Shown: positions 1 through 7,814 of the stretch, one piece after another
Position numbering within the stretch: the stretch's first letter is position 1
Layout of the letters: every line of letters starts with the position of its first letter
From: Roseobacter sp. CCS2
GTDB lineage: Bacteria; Pseudomonadota; Alphaproteobacteria; Rhodobacterales; Rhodobacteraceae
NCBI RefSeq assembly: GCF_000169435.1
Contig: NZ_AAYB01000004.1
Span: 1-64,000, forward strand
DNA length: 64,000 nucleotides
Reading direction: 5' to 3'
Notes under the pieces: model-generated
Told to the model about the DNA's origin: nothing
The model's input: only the letters and a program-made list of their open reading frames with translations
Databases searched by the model: none
Position numbers and translations under genes: made by a program

Positions 1-316
1 ACGCAGAGACATAAGGATACCGCAGCGATATGCGGTCATAATCAAAGTAGACATAGAATGCAGGCGCCAATGCGATGCCTGCCAGAACGAAGTCATACCA
101 GGGAATGCGATCCGCGTTGCGTCGTGCGGATAGGCCATAGGCCAGATAGACAAGTGCCGTATACATGCCGACGTGAATGGACCGGAAAATCAGAACCTGA
201 GGCTGGCCAAACTGCACCGTGTACAGGTGATAGAAAATCACGATCAGCGTAAAGTATCGTAATATCATGGCGTGACCGCCTGACAAAATACGCTGCCCAC
301 TTACCTCTACGGCCAT
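1..316 (-). CDS. TRAP transporter fused permease, TAXI-type, N-terminal part (cut by window edge)
   Basis: This frame was read by hand on the minus strand from an ATG at 316; about 105 residues are visible before the left edge. The product starts MAVEVSGQRILSGGHAM and has hydrophobic stretches at about residues 17-35, 45-60 and 75-90, as expected for the N-terminal small-permease-like part of a fused TRAP permease that works with TAXI receptors. It lies about 100 bases downstream of the TAXI receptor gene on the same strand, the usual receptor-permease order. The protein would be the inner-membrane channel for the substrate delivered by that receptor. Family assignment rests on context plus hydrophobicity, since the conserved large-permease part lies outside the window. 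Confidence 0.7.
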   Translation of the reverse strand, partial: MAVEVSGQRILSGGHAMILRYFTLIVIFYHLYTVQFGQPQVLIFRSIHVGMYTALVYLAYGLSARRNADRIPWYDFVLAGIALAPAFYVYFDYDRISLRYPYVSA

Positions 317-366
317 TTCGCTACTTCCCCGATAACTGTGTCTGCGGCATTTCAGATGCACGAAAA

Positions 367-392
367 GGTTGCCCCGCCTTAGCGGAGCAACC
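367..392 (-). terminator. Hairpin between TAXI receptor and permease genes
   Basis: On the minus strand a stem (GGTTGC, mismatch, CCGC / GCGG, GGCAACC) with a 3-4 base loop is followed by TTTT at 366-363. It sits between the receptor stop codon and the permease start. It could be an intrinsic attenuator, or a 3' stabilising hairpin giving more receptor than permease. Confidence 0.55.
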
Positions 393-412
393 AAACCATT
401 TCTTTCGCTGGA

Positions 413-1417
413 TTATTCCAGAACGCCGATTTCGCGGTAATACCGCTCGGCTCCGGGGTGGAGAGGTACAGTCAGCCCGAATGGTGCTTTGTTAACGTCA
501 AGTGCCGTGAACGCGTTGTGGCCGGCGATCAGTTCATCGGTTTTCTCAAACATCAGTTTGGTCATCTGATAGACAACCTCTTCGTCCATATCGGCGGTCG
601 TGACGAAAAGCGGGGTCTGGTAGGTCGTCATGATATCCTGATCCTGCCCTTCATAGGTGCCTGCAGGGATGACGCCCGGGATGTAGCCATACTCGCTTTC
701 CATCAGCGCGATGGCCTCTTCCGATTGCGAATAGATCGTGATGTCGTCTTTTCCGGCAAATTCGGCAAACAGCGGCGCACCTGGCAAGTCGTCATTCGCG
801 AAGCCATCGATCTGTTTGTCGTTCACGCGGTCCATCGCTTCGCGGTAGGGCGAATAGGTGATTGAACCACCCCATGCCTGGATGTCTTCATATGATGCGC
901 CATGGGCGGCCAGCATGCGTCCGGCGGCGAGTTCACCACCACTGCCGCGCGGACCGGTATCAATTTTGAGTGGGATTTGCCGCTCCGCGATGTCGCCAAG
1001 CTCTTCGATGCCTAGCGATTTATCAAAATAGACATGCATGTAGGCCGACAGGCCTGTATTCGCGATAGCGCGGATGTTATCAAGCTGGCCTTCGTAAGGC
1101 TCATCACCGCGTGCGGCAGCAAACAGATTGGTCGAATACGACATCGCAAACTGTGACTGCCCAGAGCTGAGCGATATCGGGTTTGCAACGCTGCCACCAG
1201 GGATGGTTGTGTAGGTTAGATCATCAATATTGTTGCGATACAGCTCGAACATCGTGGTCATGATCGCAAACCAGCTGCCACTGATTGAACCTGCGGAAAC
1301 GGTATATGCTTTCTCTTCTGCGTGCACAGCCGTTGGCATTATCGGTGCGGTGGCAACGGCAAGCGTGAGTGTGGCAGCCAAAGGACCGCGTTGCCAGAAC
1401 ATCTTTGAATTGGTCAT
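413..1417 (-). CDS. TAXI-family TRAP transporter solute-binding protein
   Basis: This is a periplasmic receptor of about 334 residues. The ATG at 1417 is chosen over an upstream in-frame start because GGGAGGAATAAC precedes it directly and the resulting N-terminus is a clean signal peptide (hydrophobic core at residues 12-25, cleavage near VHA-EE). The mature part opens with YTVSAGSISGSWFAI, the TAXI hallmark region, and contains GPRGSGGELAAGRMLAAHG, a typical TAXI ligand-site segment. It heads an operon with the fused permease running off the left edge. Its promoter carries an exact copy of the proposed NanR-like operator (1509-1522), shared with the DctP-type receptor gene further right. The substrate cannot be read from sequence; TAXI receptors are poorly characterised, with glutamate-like and other organic acids proposed. 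Confidence 0.9.
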   Translation of the reverse strand: MTNSKMFWQRGPLAATLTLAVATAPIMPTAVHAEEKAYTVSAGSISGSWFAIMTTMFELYRNNIDDLTYTTIPGGSVANPISLSSGQSQFAMSYSTNLFAAARGDEPYEGQLDNIRAIANTGLSAYMHVYFDKSLGIEELGDIAERQIPLKIDTGPRGSGGELAAGRMLAAHGASYEDIQAWGGSITYSPYREAMDRVNDKQIDGFANDDLPGAPLFAEFAGKDDITIYSQSEEAIALMESEYGYIPGVIPAGTYEGQDQDIMTTYQTPLFVTTADMDEEVVYQMTKLMFEKTDELIAGHNAFTALDVNKAPFGLTVPLHPGAERYYREIGVLE

Positions 1418-1508
1418 TGTTATTCCTCCCAAGAACGCCTTTGGCACCAGTTATTTGGGCCAAGGCTAACACTATTGGGGTGTCAGACATCCATAGTCAT
1501 TAACCCAC

Positions 1509-1522
1509 TCATCATACCAGTT
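1509..1522 (-). promoter_or_regulatory. Proposed NanR-like operator, copy 1 (TAXI promoter)
   Basis: On the minus strand the sequence is AACTGGTATGATGA, identical over 14 bases to the copy at 3528-3541. TATGAT inside it can act as a -10 box, and TTGAC lies about 20 bases upstream on the same strand, so bound regulator would cover the promoter. GGTAT cores are known for NanR-type GntR proteins. The identity is seen; the function is inferred. Confidence 0.6.
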
Positions 1523-1713
1523 TAAATGATTTCATAAGTCAAGTCATCACAAGGGGTGCAGTGTGGGGCTTCCTAATTGCGATAATTTATCCATATAAAA
1601 CAAAATACTGCGGTTCTTACAGATATACTATCATTGTTTTCTAGGCTTGAGGCATGCCGCTTAATTATGTTACTTCTGCTTTGCTTTTACCGACTCAATG
1701 CACCAGATATAAA

Positions 1714-1727
1714 GACTGGTATGATCA
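1714..1727 (+). promoter_or_regulatory. Proposed NanR-like operator, copy 2 (regulator promoter)
   Basis: The sequence GACTGGTATGATCA lies about 90 bases before the GntR-type gene and matches the other two copies at 12 of 14 positions. TGGT-ATG-ATCA is an imperfect dyad. The position suggests autoregulation. Confidence 0.55.
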
Positions 1728-1815
1728 GAATAGAGGCGCTACCGACGACGCCTCAAATGTCCCGCGACTTACGAAACCGCTTGAATAAGCTCTCATCCTG
1801 TATGAATTTGTCCCA

Positions 1816-2532
1816 ATGACCGCAACAAAGCCAAAAGCCCGTAAGAAAAACCTGTCACACAACATACGTGAGCGTCTGATCGCGTTGTTACAGGATGATG
1901 CCTATGGACCGGGTGCCGCCTTGCCGTCAGAGCGCGAGTTAATGGCGCAATTCGGTGTAGGCCGCCCGGTGGTGCGCGAGGCCATGCAGCACTTGCAGGT
2001 GATGGGCATGGTTGAGATCCGTCATGGTGAGCGGGCGAAAGTAGCCGAGCCTTCTATCGGTAAGATGGTTGAACACTTCAGCGGCACCATGCGTCACCTG
2101 CTCGCCTCCTCAAGTGCGAACCTCGAACACCTCAAGGTCGCGCGCTTTGCGTTTGAAAAAGCGATGGTGCAAGAGGCCGCACGCATGCGCACCGCGTCCG
2201 ATCTCGACCGGATGCGTCGGATCATTGAGGCGCAAGCCGGTGCGATGTCGGATAAAGACAGCTTTCTCAGCCATGACCGCGACTTTCACCGCGCGCTCGC
2301 TGCGACCAGCGGCAACCCGATCTATACCGCACTTGCCGAAGCAATGTTCGGCTGGTTGGCTGATTTCCACTCCGATACCGTTATTCTGCCAGGCCGCGAG
2401 CAGCTGACAATTGATGAGCATATCGACATTCTGGATGCCGTCGAAGCAAAGAACGAAAAACGCGCGGCCAAGGCGATGCACGATCATCTGACCCGAGCAA
2501 ATGTTCTGTATCACCGCACCCATCTAAACTAG
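1816..2532 (+). CDS. GntR-family transcriptional regulator, FCD subfamily, NanR-like
   Basis: This 238-residue DNA-binding protein has an N-terminal winged helix (about residues 12-85) with LPSERELMAQFGVGRPVVRE, the GntR recognition-helix region, followed by an all-helical FCD effector domain (about 95-225). Residues such as GERAKVAEPS after the wing resemble the NanR subgroup more than plain FadR. FCD domains usually bind a carboxylic acid ligand, often through a metal held by Asp/His; SHDRDFHRAL and DEHIDILDAV fit the expected positions. It lies among TRAP and sugar-acid genes, overlaps the end of the convergent cyclase gene by 9 bases, and has its own copy of the proposed operator upstream. 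It is most likely a ligand-released repressor of both TRAP operons. The ribosome-binding site before the ATG is weak. Confidence 0.9.
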   Translation: MTATKPKARKKNLSHNIRERLIALLQDDAYGPGAALPSERELMAQFGVGRPVVREAMQHLQVMGMVEIRHGERAKVAEPSIGKMVEHFSGTMRHLLASSSANLEHLKVARFAFEKAMVQEAARMRTASDLDRMRRIIEAQAGAMSDKDSFLSHDRDFHRALAATSGNPIYTALAEAMFGWLADFHSDTVILPGREQLTIDEHIDILDAVEAKNEKRAAKAMHDHLTRANVLYHRTHLN

Positions 2533-3429
2533 CGCGAGCGGTCGCAAAGGTGCGCCTGTTGCGCCTTTCAGTTTCGCGGGTGCGACGATGATGCAGAACA
2601 CGGAAATATCTTGCACGATCAGTGGTTCCAGCAACATATTCTCGATTAGGTTAACCCCTGCGTCGACCAGACAATGCAGGTGTACTGGCATCTGAATTTT
2701 GGGGAAATCTGCGCCGGGCAGAACCTCGACCGCCATCGTGTCCGCACCAATTGCGATAACACCATGCGATGTTAGATACTTTGCAGCCTCCAGATCTATT
2801 CCCGGCTCGCCCGCGATGTAACGCGCAGGGTCCGTGTCGTAAAAACGCCCCCATCCGGTGTGCAGACACACAACATCACCCGGTCGTGGCGTGGCTTCTA
2901 TTCTGTCAAATGCTGTTTTCACATCATCCGCTGTTACGGCGCGTCCCGGCTGAAGATGATTGCCATCATCCAGGCTGGCGACGTTCAGGGCGATGCCTCT
3001 TGTAACCATCGGCGGGATATTTTCGACACCAAGATCAGCCAGCCCAACAGGTGTTGTCAGTGCTGCAGCAGACCTGCCGCCATGCATGGCATCGCCCCGC
3101 GCAAAATGCCCAAGCGCGTCGATGTGTGTACCGACATGGGTTGTCATACCAATGCGTTCCAATATCGCGCCCGCATCGTTTTCGCCCCCGTTCGCGCGCC
3201 GCATCGCGATGTTGTCGGAGGCGCGGACGGTGGGTGAAATGACATAAGGTGTCATCAGCGCTGGATTGGCCGGCGCGCCGGGTGCGATGATCCGGCCGAG
3301 ATCGATGATGCGCCCCTGTTTGACCAAGGACAGCGCTTCCAACGTCATATCCGGTGTCAGATATCTGCCCGCGGCGCCCGTTGGATCGCCCCGCTGCCAG
3401 TCCGAATGATCATGAATACAAGCTGTCAT
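2524..3429 (-). CDS. Cyclase-family metal-dependent hydrolase (kynurenine formamidase-like fold)
   Basis: This 301-residue protein of the cyclase/kynurenine formamidase family carries the metal motif HxGTHxDxxxH at H98, H102, D104 and H108. Members hydrolyse amides, lactones or related small molecules in the cytoplasm using Zn or Mn. The start ATG follows GAGAGGATAGA. The gene is divergent from the DctP-type receptor gene and convergent with the NanR-like regulator. By context it may open or deprotect the compound brought in by the TRAP systems before it enters the four-carbon acid pathway; that role is inference. It is unlikely to be a true kynurenine formamidase, since no tryptophan-degradation genes are nearby and the length (about 300 rather than about 210) fits the longer, uncharacterised branch. 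Confidence 0.85.
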   Translation of the reverse strand: MTACIHDHSDWQRGDPTGAAGRYLTPDMTLEALSLVKQGRIIDLGRIIAPGAPANPALMTPYVISPTVRASDNIAMRRANGGENDAGAILERIGMTTHVGTHIDALGHFARGDAMHGGRSAAALTTPVGLADLGVENIPPMVTRGIALNVASLDDGNHLQPGRAVTADDVKTAFDRIEATPRPGDVVCLHTGWGRFYDTDPARYIAGEPGIDLEAAKYLTSHGVIAIGADTMAVEVLPGADFPKIQMPVHLHCLVDAGVNLIENMLLEPLIVQDISVFCIIVAPAKLKGATGAPLRPLALV

Positions 3430-3527
3430 TCTATCCTCTCACGTTGCACGCAAGCACCTGGGCCGTAGGTGGAAAATCAAGATACCACGCGCTTGGCAAG
3501 ACAATGGCTTGACATGATCACATTTTC

Positions 3528-3541
3528 AACTGGTATGATGA
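3528..3541 (+). promoter_or_regulatory. Proposed NanR-like operator, copy 3 (DctP-type promoter)
   Basis: AACTGGTATGATGA is an exact copy of the site at 1509-1522. TTGACA at 3509-3514 and TATGAT at 3534-3539 (19-base spacer) form a promoter whose -10 box lies inside the site. A further TGGTATC core occurs on the minus strand at 3481-3487, toward the divergent cyclase gene. Confidence 0.6.
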
Positions 3542-3624
3542 CTAGGTGGAGGAGCGCGCGACAACGCGTGCTGCATGTAACGCAGAATATGCCGGACTTC
3601 CCGGTGTTCTTGTGGGAGGGAAAG

Positions 3625-4728
3625 ATGACGAAATCAATCGAACGCAGACGGTTTATCAGGACGGCTGGCCTTGGTGTGGCGGGGGCTGCCGCACTTGCGT
3701 CGCCCGCTGTCGCACAGGGCAAGACACAACTGCGCTTTGTGACGTCTTTTCCAACAATGTTTCCGGGGCTGGGGACATCCGCCCGGCGTGTCACGGATCG
3801 CATAAACCTAGCAACAGAAGGCCGGATCGAGGTCGCGCTGTATGATCGTGGGGCACTTGTGCCTGGCGGCGTGGGCGTGTTTGAGGCGGTCGCTGCCGGC
3901 AATGCCGACATGTATTATTCGTCCGAATACTACCACCCGTCCAAAAGCCAAGCCTATAACATCTACGGTGCCGTGCCCTTTGGTATGACCACGCCAGAGA
4001 CATATGCCTGGATCCTCCATGGTGGCGGTCAAGAGCTGTGGGACACGCTGCATGAAGGTTTCAACATGAAGCCATTCGCAGGCCCATCCACAGGTGTTCA
4101 GATGGGCGGCTGGTATAATAAGCAGATCGAATCGCTGGATGATATGCAAGGCGTGAAGTTCCGGATGCCCGGTTTAGGCGGCGAGGTTTTGCGGTCTATA
4201 GGGGTGGCTGTTGTCAACCTGCCTGGGTCAGAGGTGTTCGCAGCCCTGCAGTCGGGTGCCATTGATGGGGCCGAATGGGTTGGCCCATGGCACGATCTGG
4301 CCTTTGGTTTCCACAAGGTCGTGAAACACTACCATTGGCCGGGCTTCCATGAACCGGGCAATATCGGGTCTTACGGGATCAACCTGGATTTCTGGGAAGG
4401 CGTGTCAGACGCCGACAAACAGATCATCACGTCAATACTGGAAGCCGAATGTTATCTGCAAACGGCTGAATATAACGGCGTCAGCCCCGATGCACTGGAC
4501 AAGTTGCTGACAGAGCATGACGTGCAATTGCATCAATACCCGGACGATTTATTGGTCGAACTGGCCAAGGCCAGCCGCGACGTGATGGAGGATGTGGCAA
4601 ACACGGACGCCATAACGCGGGCCGTCTGGGACAGCTATCAAGCATTTCGCGAAAAATCGATTGGCTGGTCGCGGTTGGGCATCCAGGGCTTTCTGAATGC
4701 CCGCACAATGGCCGGATCAAATATCTAA
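3625..4728 (+). CDS. TRAP transporter solute-binding protein, DctP/TakP type
   Basis: This periplasmic receptor has about 367 residues. The ATG at 3625 is preferred to the longer frame because GGGAGGGAAAG precedes it and the product then begins with a twin-arginine signal (ERRRFIRTAGLG, cleavage near AVAQ). Conserved ligand-site segments are visible: FRMPGLGGE, NLPGSEVFAALQSGAIDG and EWVGPW, typical of the TakP-like branch that binds 2-oxo acids and related small carboxylates. It is the first gene of an operon continuing with the small and large permeases, a TauE-type exporter and otnK-otnC-otnI, so the likely ligand is a sugar acid or hydroxy acid. It is paralogous to the receptor at 37100-38182. 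Confidence 0.92.
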   Translation: MTKSIERRRFIRTAGLGVAGAAALASPAVAQGKTQLRFVTSFPTMFPGLGTSARRVTDRINLATEGRIEVALYDRGALVPGGVGVFEAVAAGNADMYYSSEYYHPSKSQAYNIYGAVPFGMTTPETYAWILHGGGQELWDTLHEGFNMKPFAGPSTGVQMGGWYNKQIESLDDMQGVKFRMPGLGGEVLRSIGVAVVNLPGSEVFAALQSGAIDGAEWVGPWHDLAFGFHKVVKHYHWPGFHEPGNIGSYGINLDFWEGVSDADKQIITSILEAECYLQTAEYNGVSPDALDKLLTEHDVQLHQYPDDLLVELAKASRDVMEDVANTDAITRAVWDSYQAFREKSIGWSRLGIQGFLNARTMAGSNI

Positions 4729-4745
4729 CAGGTTCCTCCCTGCTG

Positions 4746-4786
4746 AGAGCGCCCTTGGTCACCTGCCTTGGGCGCTTTCGGTTTTT
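4746..4786 (+). terminator. Hairpin with T-run between receptor and small permease genes
   Basis: AGCGCCC (4748-4754) pairs with GGGCGCT (4770-4776) and is followed by TTTTT at 4782-4786, directly before the start of the next gene. It is probably a partial terminator that lowers permease expression relative to the receptor. Confidence 0.6.
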
Positions 4787-4788
4787 GA

Positions 4789-5340
4789 ATGAAATACATG
4801 CTGAAGCTGTCACACCATCTCGATATGATTACCGACACGTTTGGGCGTGGCCTGTCGTGGCTCGCGATTGCCATGGTGTTGCTGCAAGGTGCCGTTGTTT
4901 TCATGCGGTATGTATTCGGCCTGTCGATCCTGTGGATGCAGGAAGGCATTCTGTATCTGCACGCGATCATTTTTCTGTCGGCGGCGGGGTATACACTTTT
5001 GCATGATGGGCATGTGCGCGTTGATATTTTCTACAGCGACGCCTCACCTCGGACCAAAGCGATGGTTGATATCATCGGTGTCGTGTTCTTGCTGGCGCCC
5101 GTTTGTGTGCTGTTGTTGTGGGCGGGCTGGCCTTACGTGGCCGCGTCATGGGCGGTCTGGGAAGGATCAATGGAACCCAGCGGCATCCCGGCGATGTTTC
5201 TGCTGAAGACATGCATCTTGCTTTTCCCGGCGACGCTGCTGCTACAGGGGGTTTCGCTGTTGCTGCGTTCGGTTCTTGTTTTGCGCGGTGTGCTGTCGAC
5301 AAATGCGTGGCAAGACCCGCAAAGCGATGCAGGGGGATAG
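4789..5340 (+). CDS. TRAP transporter small permease (DctQ type)
   Basis: This 183-residue inner-membrane protein has four hydrophobic segments (about residues 17-38, 48-68, 88-110 and 130-155), the normal size and layout of the small TRAP subunit. HDGHVRVDIFY after the second helix is the conserved DctQ signature. It follows the receptor gene by 60 bases, with the hairpin in between, and is followed by the large permease after 3 bases. No good ribosome-binding site is seen before the ATG at 4789; an ATG nine bases later is an alternative. Confidence 0.9.
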   Translation: MKYMLKLSHHLDMITDTFGRGLSWLAIAMVLLQGAVVFMRYVFGLSILWMQEGILYLHAIIFLSAAGYTLLHDGHVRVDIFYSDASPRTKAMVDIIGVVFLLAPVCVLLLWAGWPYVAASWAVWEGSMEPSGIPAMFLLKTCILLFPATLLLQGVSLLLRSVLVLRGVLSTNAWQDPQSDAGG

Positions 5341-5343
5341 GGT

Positions 5344-6915
5344 TTGGATCCCGATATCCTTCTTGGTTTGATGATAGTCTTTGTTTTTGGCACGTTGATG
5401 CTGGGGTTTTCGGTTGCGTTTACGCTGGCGGGCGCGTCCATCCTGTTTGGCCTGCTTGGGTGGTGGTTGGACGCCTTTCAGCTGTCATTCTTTGCAGTAC
5501 TGCCCAACCGTGTCAGCGGATTGATGGCCAACCAGGTGCTGATCGCGATCCCGCTTTTCATCTTCATGGGTGTCATGTTGGAACGGTCCCGCGTGGCCGA
5601 AGAACTGCTTGAGACGATGGGCATGCTGTTTGGACGGCTGCGCGGTGGATTGGGCATATCGGTTGCCGTAGTGGGCGCGATGCTGGCAGCATCAACGGGG
5701 ATTGTGGGCGCCACTGTTGTCACCATGGGTCTGGTGGCCCTGCCCACGATGTTACGCCGCGGCTATGATCCGAAACTTTCAACCGGGGTCATTGCCGCGT
5801 CCGGTACGCTGGGCCAGATCATCCCGCCGTCGATCATTCTGGTCGTGCTGGGGGATCAGATTTCGATCGCTTATCAGCAGGCACAACGTGAACTTGGGAA
5901 TTGGTCGCCCGACCCGGTTTCGGTTGGCGACCTGTTTGCGGGGGCACTTGTGCCTGGGCTGGTGCTGGTTGGTCTCTATATTCTGTACATTCTGATTTAT
6001 TGTTGGATCAAACCATCTGCTGGCCCGGCGTTAAGCGCATCCGATGCAGGCGAGACAGCTGATCTGGGCCGACGCATTGTGCATGCGCTGCTTGCCCCTG
6101 CTGTGCTGATCTTTTCGGTTTTGGGGTCCATCCTGTCCGGTATCGCCACCCCGACCGAGGCTGCCGCACTGGGTGCCCTAGGCGCAACGGTCCTTGGCGG
6201 TCACCGCGCCAATCCCGCAAGAAAGGGGGCTGTGCTGGCTGTGTGCGCGGGGCTGATCATTCTGATCGCCCTTGTGACCCAAGTGGATATGCGGGTCACG
6301 CGTGATATTGGAACACCGGTTGAGAAAGCCGCGATCTGGGTCGCTGTTGGGGCCTGTGTCGCTGTGGCCTATGGTCTTGCCGTTTGCTTATGGCGCGTGT
6401 TCCAAAACGGCACACTGGCCGAGGTCAATCGCCAGACCATCCGCATCACATCAATGGTGTTTGCGATCATCATCTGCGCGCAGCTGTTTTCACTTGTGTT
6501 TTTGGGGCTTGGCGGGGACGAGATCGTGACCCACGTTCTGACGTCACTACCCGGCGGTGTCTTTGGTGCAGTGTTTACCGTGATGGTCGTGATCTTCGTT
6601 TTGGGGTTCTTTCTGGACGTGCTGGAAATTTCGTTTGTGGTTGTACCAATCGTCGCACCCATTCTGCTTGCGATGGACTTGAACCCGGTTTGGCTAGGCG
6701 TGATGATCGCCGTAAACTTGCAAACATCTTACCTGACACCGCCATTCGGCTTTGCCCTATTTTACCTGCGCGGGGTGACACCGCCCGAGGTCAAGACCAG
6801 CACCATTTATGCAGGCGTCGCCCCGTTTGTTGTGATCCAGCTTTCGATGCTATGTATCCTTGCTCTGTTTCCGGCCCTTGCCACTTGGTTACCTAGCGTG
6901 GTCTTTGGTCCATGA
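5344..6915 (+). CDS. TRAP transporter large permease (DctM type, extended)
   Basis: This multi-helix inner-membrane transporter subunit has 523 residues, longer than the usual 420-430. The best start is TTG at 5344, with AGGGGGAT just upstream; an ATG at 5371 is the alternative. DctM features include GIVGATVVTMG, ASGTLGQIIPPSI and YLTPPFGFALFYLRG. The extra length lies mainly between the first and second halves, around residues 225-360, where additional hydrophobic segments occur. The same architecture, larger still, is found in the permease at 33654-36008. It takes the sodium-coupled substrate from the receptor across the membrane. Confidence 0.92.
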   Translation: MDPDILLGLMIVFVFGTLMLGFSVAFTLAGASILFGLLGWWLDAFQLSFFAVLPNRVSGLMANQVLIAIPLFIFMGVMLERSRVAEELLETMGMLFGRLRGGLGISVAVVGAMLAASTGIVGATVVTMGLVALPTMLRRGYDPKLSTGVIAASGTLGQIIPPSIILVVLGDQISIAYQQAQRELGNWSPDPVSVGDLFAGALVPGLVLVGLYILYILIYCWIKPSAGPALSASDAGETADLGRRIVHALLAPAVLIFSVLGSILSGIATPTEAAALGALGATVLGGHRANPARKGAVLAVCAGLIILIALVTQVDMRVTRDIGTPVEKAAIWVAVGACVAVAYGLAVCLWRVFQNGTLAEVNRQTIRITSMVFAIIICAQLFSLVFLGLGGDEIVTHVLTSLPGGVFGAVFTVMVVIFVLGFFLDVLEISFVVVPIVAPILLAMDLNPVWLGVMIAVNLQTSYLTPPFGFALFYLRGVTPPEVKTSTIYAGVAPFVVIQLSMLCILALFPALATWLPSVVFGP

Positions 6916-6948
6916 TGCACGTGTTTCCGTTCCCAAATAGGTGGATAA

Positions 6949-7776
6949 ATGATTGATTTTGCGCCGCCTTCGTTTCTGCTGATCATCGGTGCCATTCTGC
7001 TCGCGACGGGTGCTTTGTCTGGCCTATTGGCTGGATTGCTGGGCGTTGGTGGTGGCATGTTTGTTGTGCCAGTGCTGTTTTTTCTGTTTGGCGCGTTGAA
7101 CGTCCCAAACGATGTCGCAATGCATCTGGCCGTTGCCACATCGCTTGCGACGATTATCCCGATCTCTGTTTCTTCGGCGCGCGCGCATTATATTCGTGGC
7201 GCGCTGGATACCCATCTTTTTAGAAGCTGGGCGCCATTCATTTTTGTCGGCGCAGCCCTTGGTGGGCTTGCTTCGAAATATGTGGATGGCGCACAACTGA
7301 CCGTTATCTTTGGCGCCATTGCCTTGATCGTTGCTTTAACCATGGCTGCACCCAAAGGCCCTGTCATCGCAGACAGCGTGCCATCATCGGTTTTACCAAG
7401 GTCGCTGATTGGCAGTGTAATCGGGCTTTTGTCAGCGCTGATGGGCATTGGGGGCGGGACCCTTTCTGTGCCAATACTGACGTTGTTTTCTTTCCCCGTG
7501 AAACGGGCTATCGGAACAGCCGCAGCTTTTGGTATCGTTATCGCTGTGCCTGCGGTGATTGGCTTTGTTTGGTCGGGGTTGGGCGTTGCAGATCGCCCGC
7601 CGTGGTCGCTTGGGAACGTCAATATGCCAGCCGCTGTCATAGTCGTCGTAGCGGCGATTTTCACAGCCCCCATTGGCGCGCGTATGTCACATGCGATCGA
7701 CCCGACCGCATTGCGGTTTGTATTTTCTGGATTCTTGTTTGTGACTTCAATCTATATGCTACGCGAGGTGCTGTAA
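6949..7776 (+). CDS. TauE/SafE family membrane protein (anion exporter)
   Basis: This 275-residue integral membrane protein has two homologous halves, each with a glycine-rich signature (GLLGVGGGMFVVPVL near residue 28; LMGIGGGTLSVPIL near 164), the mark of the TauE/SafE family. Members move sulfite, sulfoacetate or other small anions. It lies 33 bases after the large TRAP permease and 38 bases before otnK, so it is probably co-transcribed. In a sugar-acid operon it may export a by-product or an excess organic anion; the true substrate is unknown. Confidence 0.85.
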   Translation: MIDFAPPSFLLIIGAILLATGALSGLLAGLLGVGGGMFVVPVLFFLFGALNVPNDVAMHLAVATSLATIIPISVSSARAHYIRGALDTHLFRSWAPFIFVGAALGGLASKYVDGAQLTVIFGAIALIVALTMAAPKGPVIADSVPSSVLPRSLIGSVIGLLSALMGIGGGTLSVPILTLFSFPVKRAIGTAAAFGIVIAVPAVIGFVWSGLGVADRPPWSLGNVNMPAAVIVVVAAIFTAPIGARMSHAIDPTALRFVFSGFLFVTSIYMLREVL

Positions 7777-7814
7777 TTTGGCTGCGCGATATGTTCACCA
7801 AAGGACCTGATTTA

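Larger units (their letters stand above)
1418..1815. other. Intergenic control region between TAXI operon and regulator gene
   Basis: This non-coding, relatively AT-rich stretch separates the divergent TAXI receptor and GntR-type genes. It contains two copies of the proposed operator, one facing each gene. A short open frame at 1634-1819 has no support and is disregarded. Confidence 0.6.

Noticed and set aside
58..252. Plus-strand open frame near the left edge
   Set aside because: It is antisense to the permease frame read on the minus strand, and its composition (many Arg, Cys, Pro) is that of a shadow frame.
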